DNA of 64,000 bases from the NCBI RefSeq assembly GCF_009796285.1, contig NZ_CP047020.1, positions 8,184,001-8,248,000 on the forward strand. The letters are read 5' to 3'. Positions 24,914 through 33,437 of this stretch are shown in pieces; within the stretch, counting starts at the first letter, position 1, and the number at the start of each line of letters is the position of its first letter. Position numbers and translations under genes: made by a program. This DNA comes from Streptomyces broussonetiae. Lineage in GTDB: Bacteria > Actinomycetota > Actinomycetes > Streptomycetales > Streptomycetaceae. A model generated the notes under the pieces. It ran no database searches. It saw nothing but the letters and a program-made list of their open reading frames with translations, and had not been told where the DNA came from.

Positions 24914-26065
24914 ATGACGACGGCAGCGAAGCCGGGGCAGGGCCCGCTCACCGGCGTGCGCGTGGTCGAGCTGGCCGGTATCGGGCCGGGCCCGTTCGCC
25001 GCCATGCTCCTGGCCGACCTGGGCGCGGACGTGGTCCGGGTGGACCGCCCGGGCGGCCCCGGCCTCGGGATCGACCCCGCGTACGACGTGACGAACCGCA
25101 ACAAGCGCTCCGTCGTGGTCGACCTGAAGACCCCGCACGGCCCCGCGCGCGTGCTGGACCTCGCCGAGCGGGCGGACGTCCTGATCGAGGGCTACCGCCC
25201 GGGCGTCGCCGAGCGCCTCGGCATCGGCCCCGAGGACTGCCACGCCCGCAACCCCCGCCTGGTCTACGGCCGGATGACCGGCTGGGGCCAGGACGGACCG
25301 CTCGCCCAGCGCGCGGGCCACGACGTGGCCTACATCGCGCTGACCGGCACCCTCGGCATGATCGGCCGCCCGGACGAGCCCCCGGCCGTCCCCGCCAACC
25401 TGCTCGGCGACTACGCGGGCGGCTCCCTCTACCTGGCCGTCGGCGTCCTCGCCGCCCTGTACCACGCGCGCGCGACCGGCACCGGGCAGGTCGTCGACGC
25501 CGCCATCGTCGACGGCACGGCCCACCTGTCCGCGATGATCCACGGCATGCTCGCGGCCGGCGGCTGGCAGGACCGGCGCGCCGCCAACCTGCTCGACGGC
25601 GGCTGCCCCTACTACGGCACCTACGAGACCGCCGACGGCGGGTACATGGCGGTGGGTGCTCTGGAGGGCCGGTTCTACGAGGAGTTCCTGCGCCTCATCG
25701 ATCTGGAGAACCTGGCGGGTGCCCACAAGGACTGGACCCGCTGGGGCGAGCTGCGCGAGCGGGTCGCCGCCCGTTTCAAGTCCCGCACGCGCGCGGAGTG
25801 GACGGCCCTCTTCGAGGGCACCGACGCCTGTGTGGCCCCCGTGCTGTCCCTGGGCGAGGCGCCGCACCACCCGCACCTCGTCGCCCGCGGCACCTTCACC
25901 GCCCACGGAGGCATCACCCAGCCCGCCCCCGCCCCCCGCTTCTCCGCGACCCCCACCGCCGTCCGCACGGGCCCCGCCCTGCCCGGCGCGGACACCGGGA
26001 CGGTGGCGCGGGACTGGGGCATACCCGACCTCGTGAACGACGACCCGGTCGCGGGCAGCGACTGA
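24914..26065 (+). CDS. CaiB/BaiF family CoA-transferase, probable alpha-methylacyl-CoA racemase
   Basis: 383 residues, family III CoA-transferase fold. N-terminal GVRVVELAGIGPGPFAAMLLADLGADVVRVD, then RNKRSVVVDLKTPHG, VLIEGYRPGVAERLGIGPEDC, RMTGWGQDGPLAQRAGHDVAYIALTG, and the catalytic-region Asp in LLGDYAGGSLYLAVG (all read in pieces). GHDxxYxAxTG and the short length favour alpha-methylacyl-CoA racemase (Amacr/Mcr) over a true CoA-transferase. That would let branched acyl-CoAs enter beta-oxidation, fitting the fadA/fadB genes 36 bases downstream. ATG at 24914-24916 with a GGGGGCTGG site. Confidence 0.88.
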   Translation: MTTAAKPGQGPLTGVRVVELAGIGPGPFAAMLLADLGADVVRVDRPGGPGLGIDPAYDVTNRNKRSVVVDLKTPHGPARVLDLAERADVLIEGYRPGVAERLGIGPEDCHARNPRLVYGRMTGWGQDGPLAQRAGHDVAYIALTGTLGMIGRPDEPPAVPANLLGDYAGGSLYLAVGVLAALYHARATGTGQVVDAAIVDGTAHLSAMIHGMLAAGGWQDRRAANLLDGGCPYYGTYETADGGYMAVGALEGRFYEEFLRLIDLENLAGAHKDWTRWGELRERVAARFKSRTRAEWTALFEGTDACVAPVLSLGEAPHHPHLVARGTFTAHGGITQPAPAPRFSATPTAVRTGPALPGADTGTVARDWGIPDLVNDDPVAGSD

Positions 26066-26100
26066 CCCTGCTCGGCCCACCCTTTCCGAAAGGCACCCCA

Positions 26101-27315
26101 GTGAGCACCGAAGCGTACGTGTACGACGCGATCCGCACCCCGCGCGGCCGTGGCAAGGCGAACGGCGCCCTGCACGGCACGAAGCCCATCGACCTGGTCG
26201 TCGGCCTCATCCACGAGCTCCGCGACCGTTTCCCCGGCCTCGATCCCGCCGCGATCGACGACATCGTCCTCGGTGTCGTCGGACCGGTCGGCGACCAGGG
26301 CTCCGACATCGCCCGGATCGCGGCGATCGCCGCGGGCCTGCCGGACACGGTCGCCGGTGTACAGGAGAACCGCTTCTGTGCCTCGGGCCTGGAGGCCGTC
26401 AACATGGCCGCCGCCAAGGTCCGTTCGGGCTTCGAGGACCTCGTCCTGGCCGGTGGCGTGGAGTCGATGTCCCGGGTGCCGATGGCCTCCGACGGCGGCG
26501 CCTGGTTCAACGACCCGATGACCAACCTCGCCGTCAACTTCGTGCCGCAGGGCATCGGCGCCGACCTGATCGCCACGATCGAGGGCTTCTCCCGCCGCGA
26601 CGTCGACGAGTACGCGGCCCTGTCCCAGGAGCGCGCCGCCAACGCCTGGAAGGCGGGCCGCTTCGAACGCTCGGTCGTCCCCGTCAAGGACCGCAGCGGC
26701 CTGGTCGTCCTCGACCACGACGAGCACCCGCGCCCCGGCACCACCGCCGACTCGCTCGCGGGGCTCAAGCCGTCGTTCGCCGACATCGGCGAGCTGGGCG
26801 GCTTCGACGCCGTCGCGCTGCAGAAGTACCACTGGGTGGAGAAGATCGACCACGTCCACCACGCGGGCAACTCCTCCGGCATCGTGGACGGCGCCTCGCT
26901 CGTCGCGATCGGCTCCAAGGAGATCGGCGAGCGCTACGGCCTCACCCCGCGCGCGCGGATCGTCGCCGCGGCCGTGTCCGGCTCCGAGCCCACCATCATG
27001 CTCACCGGGCCCGCCCCCGCCACCCGCAAGGCGCTCGCCAGGGCCGGCCTCACCATCGACGACATCGACCTGGTCGAGATCAACGAGGCGTTCGCCGCGG
27101 TCGTGCTGCGCTTCGTCAAGGACATGGGCCTGTCGCTGGACAAGGTCAACGTCAACGGCGGAGCCATCGCGCTGGGCCACCCGCTCGGCGCGACCGGCGC
27201 GATGATCCTCGGCACCCTCGTGGACGAACTGGAGCGCCAGGACAAGCGCTACGGCCTCGCCACTTTGTGCGTCGGCGGCGGCATGGGCATCGCCACCATC
27301 GTCGAGCGCATCTGA
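26101..27315 (+). CDS. fadA: acetyl-CoA acetyltransferase / 3-ketoacyl-CoA thiolase (FadA-type)
   Basis: 404 residues, intact thiolase. The nucleophile is Cys93 in ENRFCASGLEAV; the C-terminal signatures are EINEAFAAVVLRF (Asn-Glu-Ala-Phe), GHPLGATGAM with the catalytic His, and CVGGGMG with the second Cys. It cleaves 3-ketoacyl-CoA in beta-oxidation. GTG start at 26101 with GAAAGG upstream. It lies 41 bases before fadB, so the two probably form a trifunctional-like complex. Because pcaF in this window is broken, this thiolase (or another outside) is a candidate to act on 3-oxoadipyl-CoA. Confidence 0.93.
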   Translation: MSTEAYVYDAIRTPRGRGKANGALHGTKPIDLVVGLIHELRDRFPGLDPAAIDDIVLGVVGPVGDQGSDIARIAAIAAGLPDTVAGVQENRFCASGLEAVNMAAAKVRSGFEDLVLAGGVESMSRVPMASDGGAWFNDPMTNLAVNFVPQGIGADLIATIEGFSRRDVDEYAALSQERAANAWKAGRFERSVVPVKDRSGLVVLDHDEHPRPGTTADSLAGLKPSFADIGELGGFDAVALQKYHWVEKIDHVHHAGNSSGIVDGASLVAIGSKEIGERYGLTPRARIVAAAVSGSEPTIMLTGPAPATRKALARAGLTIDDIDLVEINEAFAAVVLRFVKDMGLSLDKVNVNGGAIALGHPLGATGAMILGTLVDELERQDKRYGLATLCVGGGMGIATIVERI

Positions 27316-27356
27316 ACTCCCCGCGGAATCAACAGACTTCAACGGAGACCAACGTC

Positions 27357-29540
27357 ATGACCGAAAGCACGACCATCCGCTGGGAGCAGGACGACACCGG
27401 TGTCGTCACCCTCGTCCTGGACGACCCCAACCAGTCCGCGAACACCATGAACCAGGCGTTCCGCGACTCCCTCGCGGCGATCACCGACCGCCTTCAGGCG
27501 GAGCGGGACTCGATCCGCGGCATCATCTTCACCTCCGTGAAGAAGACCTTCTTCGCCGGCGGTGACCTGCGTGACCTGATCCGGGTCACCCCCGAGACCG
27601 CGCAGGACCTCTTCGACGGCGGCCTCGCCATCAAGCGCAACCTGCGCCGCATCGAGACCCTCGGCAAGCCGGTCGTCGCCGCGATCAACGGCGCGGCCCT
27701 CGGCGGCGGATTCGAACTCGCCCTCGCCTGCCACCACCGGGTCGCCCTCGACACCTCCGGCACCAAGATCGGCTGCCCCGAGGTCACCCTCGGCCTGCTC
27801 CCCGGCGGAGGCGGCGTCGTCCGCACCGTGCGGCTGCTGGGCATCGCCGACGCGCTGCTCAAGGTCCTCCTGCAGGGCCAGCAGTACAACGCGCGCCGCG
27901 CCCAGGAGAACGGCCTCGTGCACGAGGTCGCCGCCACCTCCGAGGAACTCCTCGCCAAGGCCCGCGCCTTCATCGACGCCAACCCCGAGTCCCAGCAGCC
28001 CTGGGACAAGCCCGGCTACCGGATCCCGGGCGGCACGCCCGCCAACCCGAAGTTCGCCGCCAACCTGCCCGCCTTCCCGGCCAACCTGCGCAAGCAGACC
28101 GGCGGCGCACCCTACCCGGCCCCGCGCAACATCCTCGCCGCGGCCGTCGAGGGCTCACAGGTCGACTTCGAGACCGCCCAGGTCATCGAGGCCCGCTACT
28201 TCGTGGAGCTGGCCGCCGGGCAGACCTCGAAGAACATGATCCAGGCGTTCTTCTTCGACCTCCAGGCCGTCAACTCCGGCGCCAACCGGCCCAAGGGCAT
28301 CGAACCCCGCCAGGTCCGCAAGGTCGCCGTCCTCGGCGCCGGCATGATGGGCGCCGGCATCGCCTACTCCTGCGCCCGCGCGGGTATCGAGGTCGTCCTC
28401 AAGGACGTCTCCGCCGAGGCGGCCGCCAAGGGCAAGGGCTACTCCGAGAAGCTGTGTGCCAAGGCCGTCGCCAAGGGCCGTACCAGCCAGGAGAAGGCGG
28501 ACGCGCTGCTCGCCCGGATCACGCCCACCGCCGAGGCGGCCGACCTCGCGGGCTGCGACGCGGTGATCGAGGCCGTCTTCGAGGACACCGCGCTCAAGCA
28601 CAAGGTGTTCCAGGAGATCGAGTCCGTCGTCGCGCCGGACGCGCTGCTGTGCTCCAACACCTCCACCCTGCCGATCACCACCCTCGCCGAGGGAGTGGAG
28701 CGCCAGGCCGACTTCATCGGGCTGCACTTCTTCTCGCCGGTCGACAAGATGCCGCTGGTGGAGATCATCAAGGGCGAGCGCACCGGCGACGAGGCCCTCG
28801 CCCGGGCCTTCGACCTGGTCCGGCAGATCAACAAGACGCCGATCGTCGTGAACGACTCGCGCGGCTTCTTCACCTCGCGGGTGATCGGCCACTTCATCAA
28901 CGAGGGCGTCGCCATGGTCGGCGAGGGCATCGAGCCGGCCTCCGTGGAGCAGGCCGCCGCCCAGGCCGGCTACCCGGCCAAGGTGCTCTCCCTCATGGAC
29001 GAGCTGACCCTGACCCTGCCGCGCAAGATCCGCAACGAGACGAAGCGGGCCGTCGAGGAGGCGGGCGGCACCTGGACCGCGCACCCGGCGGAGGCGGTCA
29101 TCGACCGCATGGTCGACGAGTTCGGCCGCCCCGGCCGCAGCGGCGGCGCCGGATTCTACGACTACACGCAGGACGGCAAGCGGGCCGGACTCTGGCCGGG
29201 CCTGCGTGAGCACTTCACGCGGCCCGGTCACCAGATCCCGTTCCGGGACATGCAGGAGCGGATGCTCTTCGCCGAAGCGCTCGACACCGTGCGGCTCCTG
29301 GAGGAGGGTGTCCTGACCTCGGTCGCCGACGCCAACATCGGCTCCGTCTTCGGCATCGGCTTCCCGGGCTGGACCGGCGGTGTGCTGCAGTACATCAACG
29401 GCTACGAAGGAGGCCTGCCCGGTTTCGTGGCCCGCGCGCGGGAGCTGGCCGCGGCCTACGGCGAGCGGTTCACCCCGCCCGCGCTGCTCGTGGAGAAGGC
29501 CGAGAAGGGGGAGCCGTTCGCCGACTCAGTCCGTTCCTGA
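27357..29540 (+). CDS. fadB: bifunctional enoyl-CoA hydratase / 3-hydroxyacyl-CoA dehydrogenase (FadB-type)
   Basis: 727 residues. The N-terminal crotonase domain (about 1-200) has FFAGGDLRDLIRV, INGAALGGGFELALACHHRVA and GCPEVTLGLLPGGGGVVR, with both catalytic glutamates apparently present. From about residue 321 comes the NAD-binding 3-hydroxyacyl-CoA dehydrogenase (VAVLGAGMMGAGIAYSCARAG), with CSNTSTLPITTLAEG and LHFFSPVDKMPLVEII, followed by the C-terminal dehydrogenase domains. It catalyses the two middle steps of beta-oxidation. ATG at 27357-27359 with an ACGGAGACC site. Its 3' end overlaps the convergent MerR gene by 15 bases. Confidence 0.93.
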   Translation: MTESTTIRWEQDDTGVVTLVLDDPNQSANTMNQAFRDSLAAITDRLQAERDSIRGIIFTSVKKTFFAGGDLRDLIRVTPETAQDLFDGGLAIKRNLRRIETLGKPVVAAINGAALGGGFELALACHHRVALDTSGTKIGCPEVTLGLLPGGGGVVRTVRLLGIADALLKVLLQGQQYNARRAQENGLVHEVAATSEELLAKARAFIDANPESQQPWDKPGYRIPGGTPANPKFAANLPAFPANLRKQTGGAPYPAPRNILAAAVEGSQVDFETAQVIEARYFVELAAGQTSKNMIQAFFFDLQAVNSGANRPKGIEPRQVRKVAVLGAGMMGAGIAYSCARAGIEVVLKDVSAEAAAKGKGYSEKLCAKAVAKGRTSQEKADALLARITPTAEAADLAGCDAVIEAVFEDTALKHKVFQEIESVVAPDALLCSNTSTLPITTLAEGVERQADFIGLHFFSPVDKMPLVEIIKGERTGDEALARAFDLVRQINKTPIVVNDSRGFFTSRVIGHFINEGVAMVGEGIEPASVEQAAAQAGYPAKVLSLMDELTLTLPRKIRNETKRAVEEAGGTWTAHPAEAVIDRMVDEFGRPGRSGGAGFYDYTQDGKRAGLWPGLREHFTRPGHQIPFRDMQERMLFAEALDTVRLLEEGVLTSVADANIGSVFGIGFPGWTGGVLQYINGYEGGLPGFVARARELAAAYGERFTPPALLVEKAEKGEPFADSVRS

Positions 29541-30245
29541 GCCGGTGACCCACTCGCTCAGCTCTTCCCGCAGCGAGCGCTGGAACGTCGTCAGCAACGC
29601 CTGCACCACCAACGGGTGCATGTGCGCCGACAGGGACTTCACGTCCTGCGCGGCACGCTCGGCCACCTCGTCGCGGAAGAGCTGGGAGAGTTCACGGGCC
29701 GCGGCGCGCGAGTGCTCGATGAGCACCTTGCGCGCCGCGAGGATCGCCTCGTGCGACAGCGGCACGTCCAGCAGTTGCACACCGAGCCGGAGGAGCCCCG
29801 CGTCGACCCGGAAGGTGCCGTCCTGGGCCTCCGCGACGACGTTCATGGCCGCCAGCCGCCGCACGTCCTCGGCCGACAGGGCCCGCCCGGCCCGCCGTTC
29901 CAGCTCCCTCCGTGACACCGTGTCCACCCCGTCCGGCGCCCAGGACGCCACCACCGCGCGGTGAATGGCCAGCTCGTGCGGGGTGAGATCGGCGGGCAGC
30001 TGCCGCAGGTACCGCTCGATCGCCGCCAGCGTCATGCCCTGCTGCTGCAACTCCTCGATGAGGGCCAGCCGCGCCACGTGTTCCGGCCCGTACTGTCCCA
30101 CCCGGCGCGGACCGATCACCGGCGGCGGCAGCAGCCCCCTGCTGCCGTAGAAACGGACGGTACGGACCGTGACGCCCGAGCGGGCGGCCAGCTCGTCGAT
30201 GGTGAGGGTCGGCCCCCCGGTGGCGGACGTCGCGTCGGTCGTCAT
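29526..30245 (-). CDS. MerR-family transcriptional regulator
   Basis: 239 residues. The N-terminal MerR winged helix is plain: LTIDELAARSGVTVRTVRFYGSRGLLPPP, followed by GPRRVGQYGPEHVARLALIEELQQQGMTLAAIERYLRQ (in pieces). The C-terminal part (about 95-239) is a helical effector domain with no metal-binding cysteines. Convergent with fadB (15 bases overlap) and divergent from the amino-acid permease. Its place next to beta-oxidation genes suggests control of fatty acid or acyl-CoA genes, but this is only inference. ATG at 30243-30245. Confidence 0.88.
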   Translation of the reverse strand: MTTDATSATGGPTLTIDELAARSGVTVRTVRFYGSRGLLPPPVIGPRRVGQYGPEHVARLALIEELQQQGMTLAAIERYLRQLPADLTPHELAIHRAVVASWAPDGVDTVSRRELERRAGRALSAEDVRRLAAMNVVAEAQDGTFRVDAGLLRLGVQLLDVPLSHEAILAARKVLIEHSRAAARELSQLFRDEVAERAAQDVKSLSAHMHPLVVQALLTTFQRSLREELSEWVTGSGTD

Positions 30246-30264
30246 GTGCAGCAGTATCGCTGTC

Positions 30265-30291
30265 TCACCAAGAGTGTGAAACCCGTGGTGA
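30265..30291. promoter_or_regulatory. inverted repeat upstream of the MerR gene
   Basis: TCACCA (30265-30270) and TGGTGA (30286-30291) are perfect inverted halves 15 bases apart; with flanking TGT/ACA the match is longer. It lies about 20-46 bases upstream of the MerR start codon, a suitable place for autoregulation of a MerR protein. Confidence 0.5.
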
Positions 30292-30435
30292 ACATCGCGT
30301 AGACCCTGAGTGGATCGTGTGAGAAGCGACGCTCTGTGACATGGGCCACCGACTACTGCGGATCTTTCTGGGAAACTGCTGCCTTGGTCTGTGCCGCAGT
30401 TCGACAGGGTGGTGCGGGCCGCCCCCTGCACGACC

Positions 30436-30456
30436 CCCGGGCTCACGAGGCCCGGG
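30436..30456 (+). promoter_or_regulatory. hairpin in the leader of the amino-acid permease
   Basis: CCCGGGC (30436-30442) and GCCCGGG (30450-30456) form a perfect seven-base stem with a seven-base loop, 23 bases before the GTG start and just before the likely ribosome site AGGAAG. It could limit translation or act as an attenuator. Confidence 0.4.
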
Positions 30457-30479
30457 CGCACCAGGAAGTGGAACCACCC

Positions 30480-31943
30480 GTGAGCAAGGACGCCGTGGTA
30501 TCGGCACCGGCCGCCGCCCCCCAGGTGGCCCAGACGCCCGCGGACGCGGGCGACGCCGGTTACAGCAAGGACCTCAAGGCCCGCCACATCAACATGATCG
30601 CCATCGGCGGTGCCATCGGCACCGGCCTCCTGCTGGGAGCCGGCGGCCGACTGCACAACGCCGGCCCGGCGCTCGCTCTGGCCTACCTGGTCTGCGGCGT
30701 TTTCGCCTTCTTCGTCGTGCGTGCCCTGGGCGAGCTGGTCCTGTACCGGCCGTCCTCCGGGTCCTTCGTGAGCTACGCGCGCGAGTTCCTCGGCGAGAAG
30801 GGCGCCTACGTCGCCGGCTGGATGTACTTCCTGAACTGGTCGACCACGGGCATCGCGGACATCACCGCGATCGCGCTCTACACGCACTACTGGAGCTTCT
30901 TCACCTCGATCCCGCAGTGGGTGCTCGCGCTGATCGCCCTCGCGGTGGTCCTGGCCGTGAACCTGATCTCGGTGAAGATCTTCGGCGAGATGGAGTTCTG
31001 GTTCGCGATCATCAAGGTCGCCACCATCGTCGGCTTCATGCTGATCAGCATTTTCCTGCTGGCCACCCAGCACAAGGTCGGCGGCCACACCCCCGGCCTC
31101 AGCGTGATCAGCGATCACGGCGGATTCTTCCCGCACGGCCTGATGCCGGTCGTCCTGGTCATGCAGGGCGTGATCTTCGCCTACGCCGCCCTCGAGCTGG
31201 TCGGCGTGGCCGCCGGCGAGACCGCCGAGCCGGAGAAGGTCGTCCCGCGCGCGGTGAACTCGATCATGTGGCGCGTCGGCCTGTTCTACGTCGGCTCGGT
31301 CGTCCTGCTCGCGCTGCTGCTGCCCGGCTCGGTGTACTCCGCCGACCAGAGCCCGTTCGTGACCGTCCTGTCCAAGATCGGTGTCCCGGCGGCCGGTGAC
31401 GTGATGAACCTCGTCGTGCTGACCGCCGCCATGTCCTCGCTGAACTCCGGCCTGTACTCGACCGGCCGCATCCTGCGTTCCATGGCCATGGCGGGCTCCG
31501 CACCCAAGTTCACCGCCAGGATGAGCCGCAGCCAGGTGCCCTACGGCGGCATCCTGCTGACCTGCGCGGTCTGCGTGCTCGGCGTCGCCCTGAACTACTT
31601 CGTGCCCAGCCAGGCCTTCGAGATCGTGCTGAACGTCGCTTCCCTCGGCATCATCAGCACCTGGGTGATCATCATGATCTGCCACATGGTCTTTGTCCGG
31701 CGCGCCCGTGCGGGCCTGGTGACCCGGCCGCACTTCCAGCTGAAGTTCAGCCCGGTCATCGAGATCGCCACCATCGCCTTCCTGCTGATCTGCCTCGGCA
31801 TGATGTGGAACGACCCCGACGTCGGCCGCAAGACCATCCTGCTGATCCCGGTGATCGCCGTCATGCTCGTCGCCGGCTGGTTCGGCGTGCGCCGGCGCGT
31901 GGCCGAGAACGCCGCCAAGGAGCCGGAGCAGCTGACGAAGTAG
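30480..31943 (+). CDS. amino-acid permease of the APC superfamily (AAT type)
   Basis: 487 residues with about twelve hydrophobic segments. Family signatures: HINMIAIGGAIGTGLLLGAGG in the first helix, FFVVRALGELVLYRPSSGSFVSYAREF, and EMEFWFAIIKVATIVGF (in pieces). This is the proton-coupled AAT group (relatives of AnsP, GabP and LysP), moving amino acids into the cell; the particular substrate is not decidable. I chose GTG 30480-30482 (VSKDAVVSAP), with AGGAAG about 11 bases upstream; the frame is open farther up but without homology. About 40 hydrophilic residues precede the first helix. Confidence 0.87.
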   Translation: MSKDAVVSAPAAAPQVAQTPADAGDAGYSKDLKARHINMIAIGGAIGTGLLLGAGGRLHNAGPALALAYLVCGVFAFFVVRALGELVLYRPSSGSFVSYAREFLGEKGAYVAGWMYFLNWSTTGIADITAIALYTHYWSFFTSIPQWVLALIALAVVLAVNLISVKIFGEMEFWFAIIKVATIVGFMLISIFLLATQHKVGGHTPGLSVISDHGGFFPHGLMPVVLVMQGVIFAYAALELVGVAAGETAEPEKVVPRAVNSIMWRVGLFYVGSVVLLALLLPGSVYSADQSPFVTVLSKIGVPAAGDVMNLVVLTAAMSSLNSGLYSTGRILRSMAMAGSAPKFTARMSRSQVPYGGILLTCAVCVLGVALNYFVPSQAFEIVLNVASLGIISTWVIIMICHMVFVRRARAGLVTRPHFQLKFSPVIEIATIAFLLICLGMMWNDPDVGRKTILLIPVIAVMLVAGWFGVRRRVAENAAKEPEQLTK

Positions 31944-31952
31944 CAGCTCGGG

Positions 31953-31967
31953 GCCACTGTCAGTGGC
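31953..31967. terminator. short perfect hairpin after the permease gene
   Basis: GCCACTG-T-CAGTGGC, ten bases after the permease stop. It may end the permease transcript; TACGGT follows at 31974-31979 and could be the -10 box of the macrodomain gene, whose ATG is six bases away. Confidence 0.4.
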
Positions 31968-31985
31968 ATCGCCTACGGTGGCGTC

Positions 31986-32474
31986 ATGTCGGGGATCACG
32001 TATGTCCGGGGTGACGCCACCGTTCCGTCGGTCAAGGGCGCCAAGGTGATCGCTCATGTCTGCAACGACATCGGCGGCTGGGGCAGGGGCTTCGTCCTCG
32101 CGCTCTCACAGCGCTGGTCCGAACCGGAGAAGGCGTACCGCGCCTGGCATCGCGACCGCGCTCACAACGACTTCGGGCTGGGCGCGGTCCAGCTGGTCCC
32201 GGTCGGGCCGTCCGTGTGGGTCGCGAACATGATCGGCCAGCGCGGGATCAGGACCGGCAGCAAGGGGGTCCCGGTCCGCTACGAGGCGATCGACACCGCC
32301 CTCGCCCGCCTCGCCGACGACGTGACGGAACGCGGCGCGTCCGTGCACATGCCCCGCATAGGCTGTGGCCTGGCGGGCGGCACATGGTCCCGCATGGAGC
32401 CGCTGATCACGGAACGGCTGGTGCATCGCGGGATCAGCGTGACGGTGTACGACCACGGGGAGGGCCGGGGATGA
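31986..32474 (+). CDS. macrodomain (ADP-ribose-binding) protein
   Basis: 162 residues, a single macrodomain. Visible: ITYVRGDATVPS, VIAHVCNDIGGWGRGFVLALSQRW (Asn before Asp, and the Gly-rich loop that holds the distal ribose), FGLGAVQLVPVG, VANMIGQRGIR and VHMPRIGCGLAGGTW (in pieces). Relatives remove ADP-ribose or 1''-phosphate from ADP-ribose derivatives. The start is an ATG a few bases after a TACGGT box and without a ribosome site, suggesting leaderless translation. Its stop overlaps the ATG of the next gene by four bases (ATGA), so the two are translationally coupled. Confidence 0.88.
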   Translation: MSGITYVRGDATVPSVKGAKVIAHVCNDIGGWGRGFVLALSQRWSEPEKAYRAWHRDRAHNDFGLGAVQLVPVGPSVWVANMIGQRGIRTGSKGVPVRYEAIDTALARLADDVTERGASVHMPRIGCGLAGGTWSRMEPLITERLVHRGISVTVYDHGEGRG

Positions 32475-33427
32475 GCACACGGACCGGTGAGGCACACGCG
32501 CCGCAGACCGATGCCCTGCGGACCGGCAGAACGGACGTCCTGGTGCTCGGCGGCGCCGGTGTGGACACGATCATCCACGTTCCCGAGCTGCCCCTGCCGT
32601 ACGCCGACAGCTACATGATCGACTCCGGGATCCGCACCCGGGCCGGTCAGACCGGTGACTTCGTCGCGCTGGGCCTCGCCGCCCTCGGTCTGCGCATCCA
32701 CCACCTCGACCTGCTCGGCGACGACCCCGAGGGCGACCTCGTGCGCGCCCTGCACCGCGAGCACGGCATCGGCCTCACCGCGCTCCCGCAGCCCGCCGGG
32801 ACCAGACGGGCGGTCAACCTCGTCGGCCCCGACGGCCGCCGGCTGTCCCTGTACGACACGAGCCGCGCCCGCCCCGGCGACCGCTTCCCCGAGGAGACCC
32901 TCGGCGCCCTCGCCACGGCCGCCCGGCACGTCCATGTGACCATCACCCAGCCCTGTGCCGAGGCCCTGCCGGTGCTGACCGCGACCGGCGTGCCCCTGTC
33001 GACGGATCTGCACGACTGGGACGGCGAGAATCCGTACCACGAGCCGTTCGCGTACGCGGCCGATGTCGTCTTCCTGTCGGCCGCCGCCCTGGCCGACCCC
33101 GAGCGGACCATGCGGCGCATCGTCGAGCGGGGCCGGGCCCGGACGGTCGTCGCCACCGCCGGCCCCGACGGCGCGTATCTGCTGGCCGACGGCGAGCTGA
33201 CCCGGGTGCCCGCCGAGACCCCGCCCGCACCCGTGGTCGACTCCAACGGCGCGGGCGACGCCTTCGCCGCCGCGTTCCTCTACGGCCGCCTCGCCGGAGA
33301 GCCGCCCGAGACCTGTGCCCGCTACGGCGCGATCGCCGGGGCGTACGCCTGCACGGTCCCGGCCTCCCGCGCGGACGCGATGGACCGGGACCGGCTGCTC
33401 AGGACGGCGGCCGGACCGAGACGCTGA
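32471..33427 (+). CDS. PfkB-family carbohydrate (ribokinase-like) kinase
   Basis: 318 residues. The N-terminus has DVLVLGGAGVDTIIHV and the GGxG-type region TRAGQTGDFVALGLAALGL; the C-terminal catalytic signature is VVDSNGAGDAFAAAFLYGRL, with the base Asp in NGAGD. The family phosphorylates ribose, fructose, adenosine and similar sugars. Coupled to the macrodomain gene by an ATGA overlap. The pairing suggests work on a ribose derivative released from ADP-ribose, but the substrate cannot be read from sequence. ATG at 32471. Confidence 0.87.
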   Translation: MSTRTGEAHAPQTDALRTGRTDVLVLGGAGVDTIIHVPELPLPYADSYMIDSGIRTRAGQTGDFVALGLAALGLRIHHLDLLGDDPEGDLVRALHREHGIGLTALPQPAGTRRAVNLVGPDGRRLSLYDTSRARPGDRFPEETLGALATAARHVHVTITQPCAEALPVLTATGVPLSTDLHDWDGENPYHEPFAYAADVVFLSAAALADPERTMRRIVERGRARTVVATAGPDGAYLLADGELTRVPAETPPAPVVDSNGAGDAFAAAFLYGRLAGEPPETCARYGAIAGAYACTVPASRADAMDRDRLLRTAAGPRR

Positions 33428-33437
33428 CGCGCCCGGG

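Noticed and set aside
29526..32057. An 843-codon open frame on the minus strand opposite the amino-acid permease
   Set aside because: Only its end (29526-30245) is the MerR gene; the rest is the antisense shadow of the permease, rich in Asp/Gln/His/Val without any domain.
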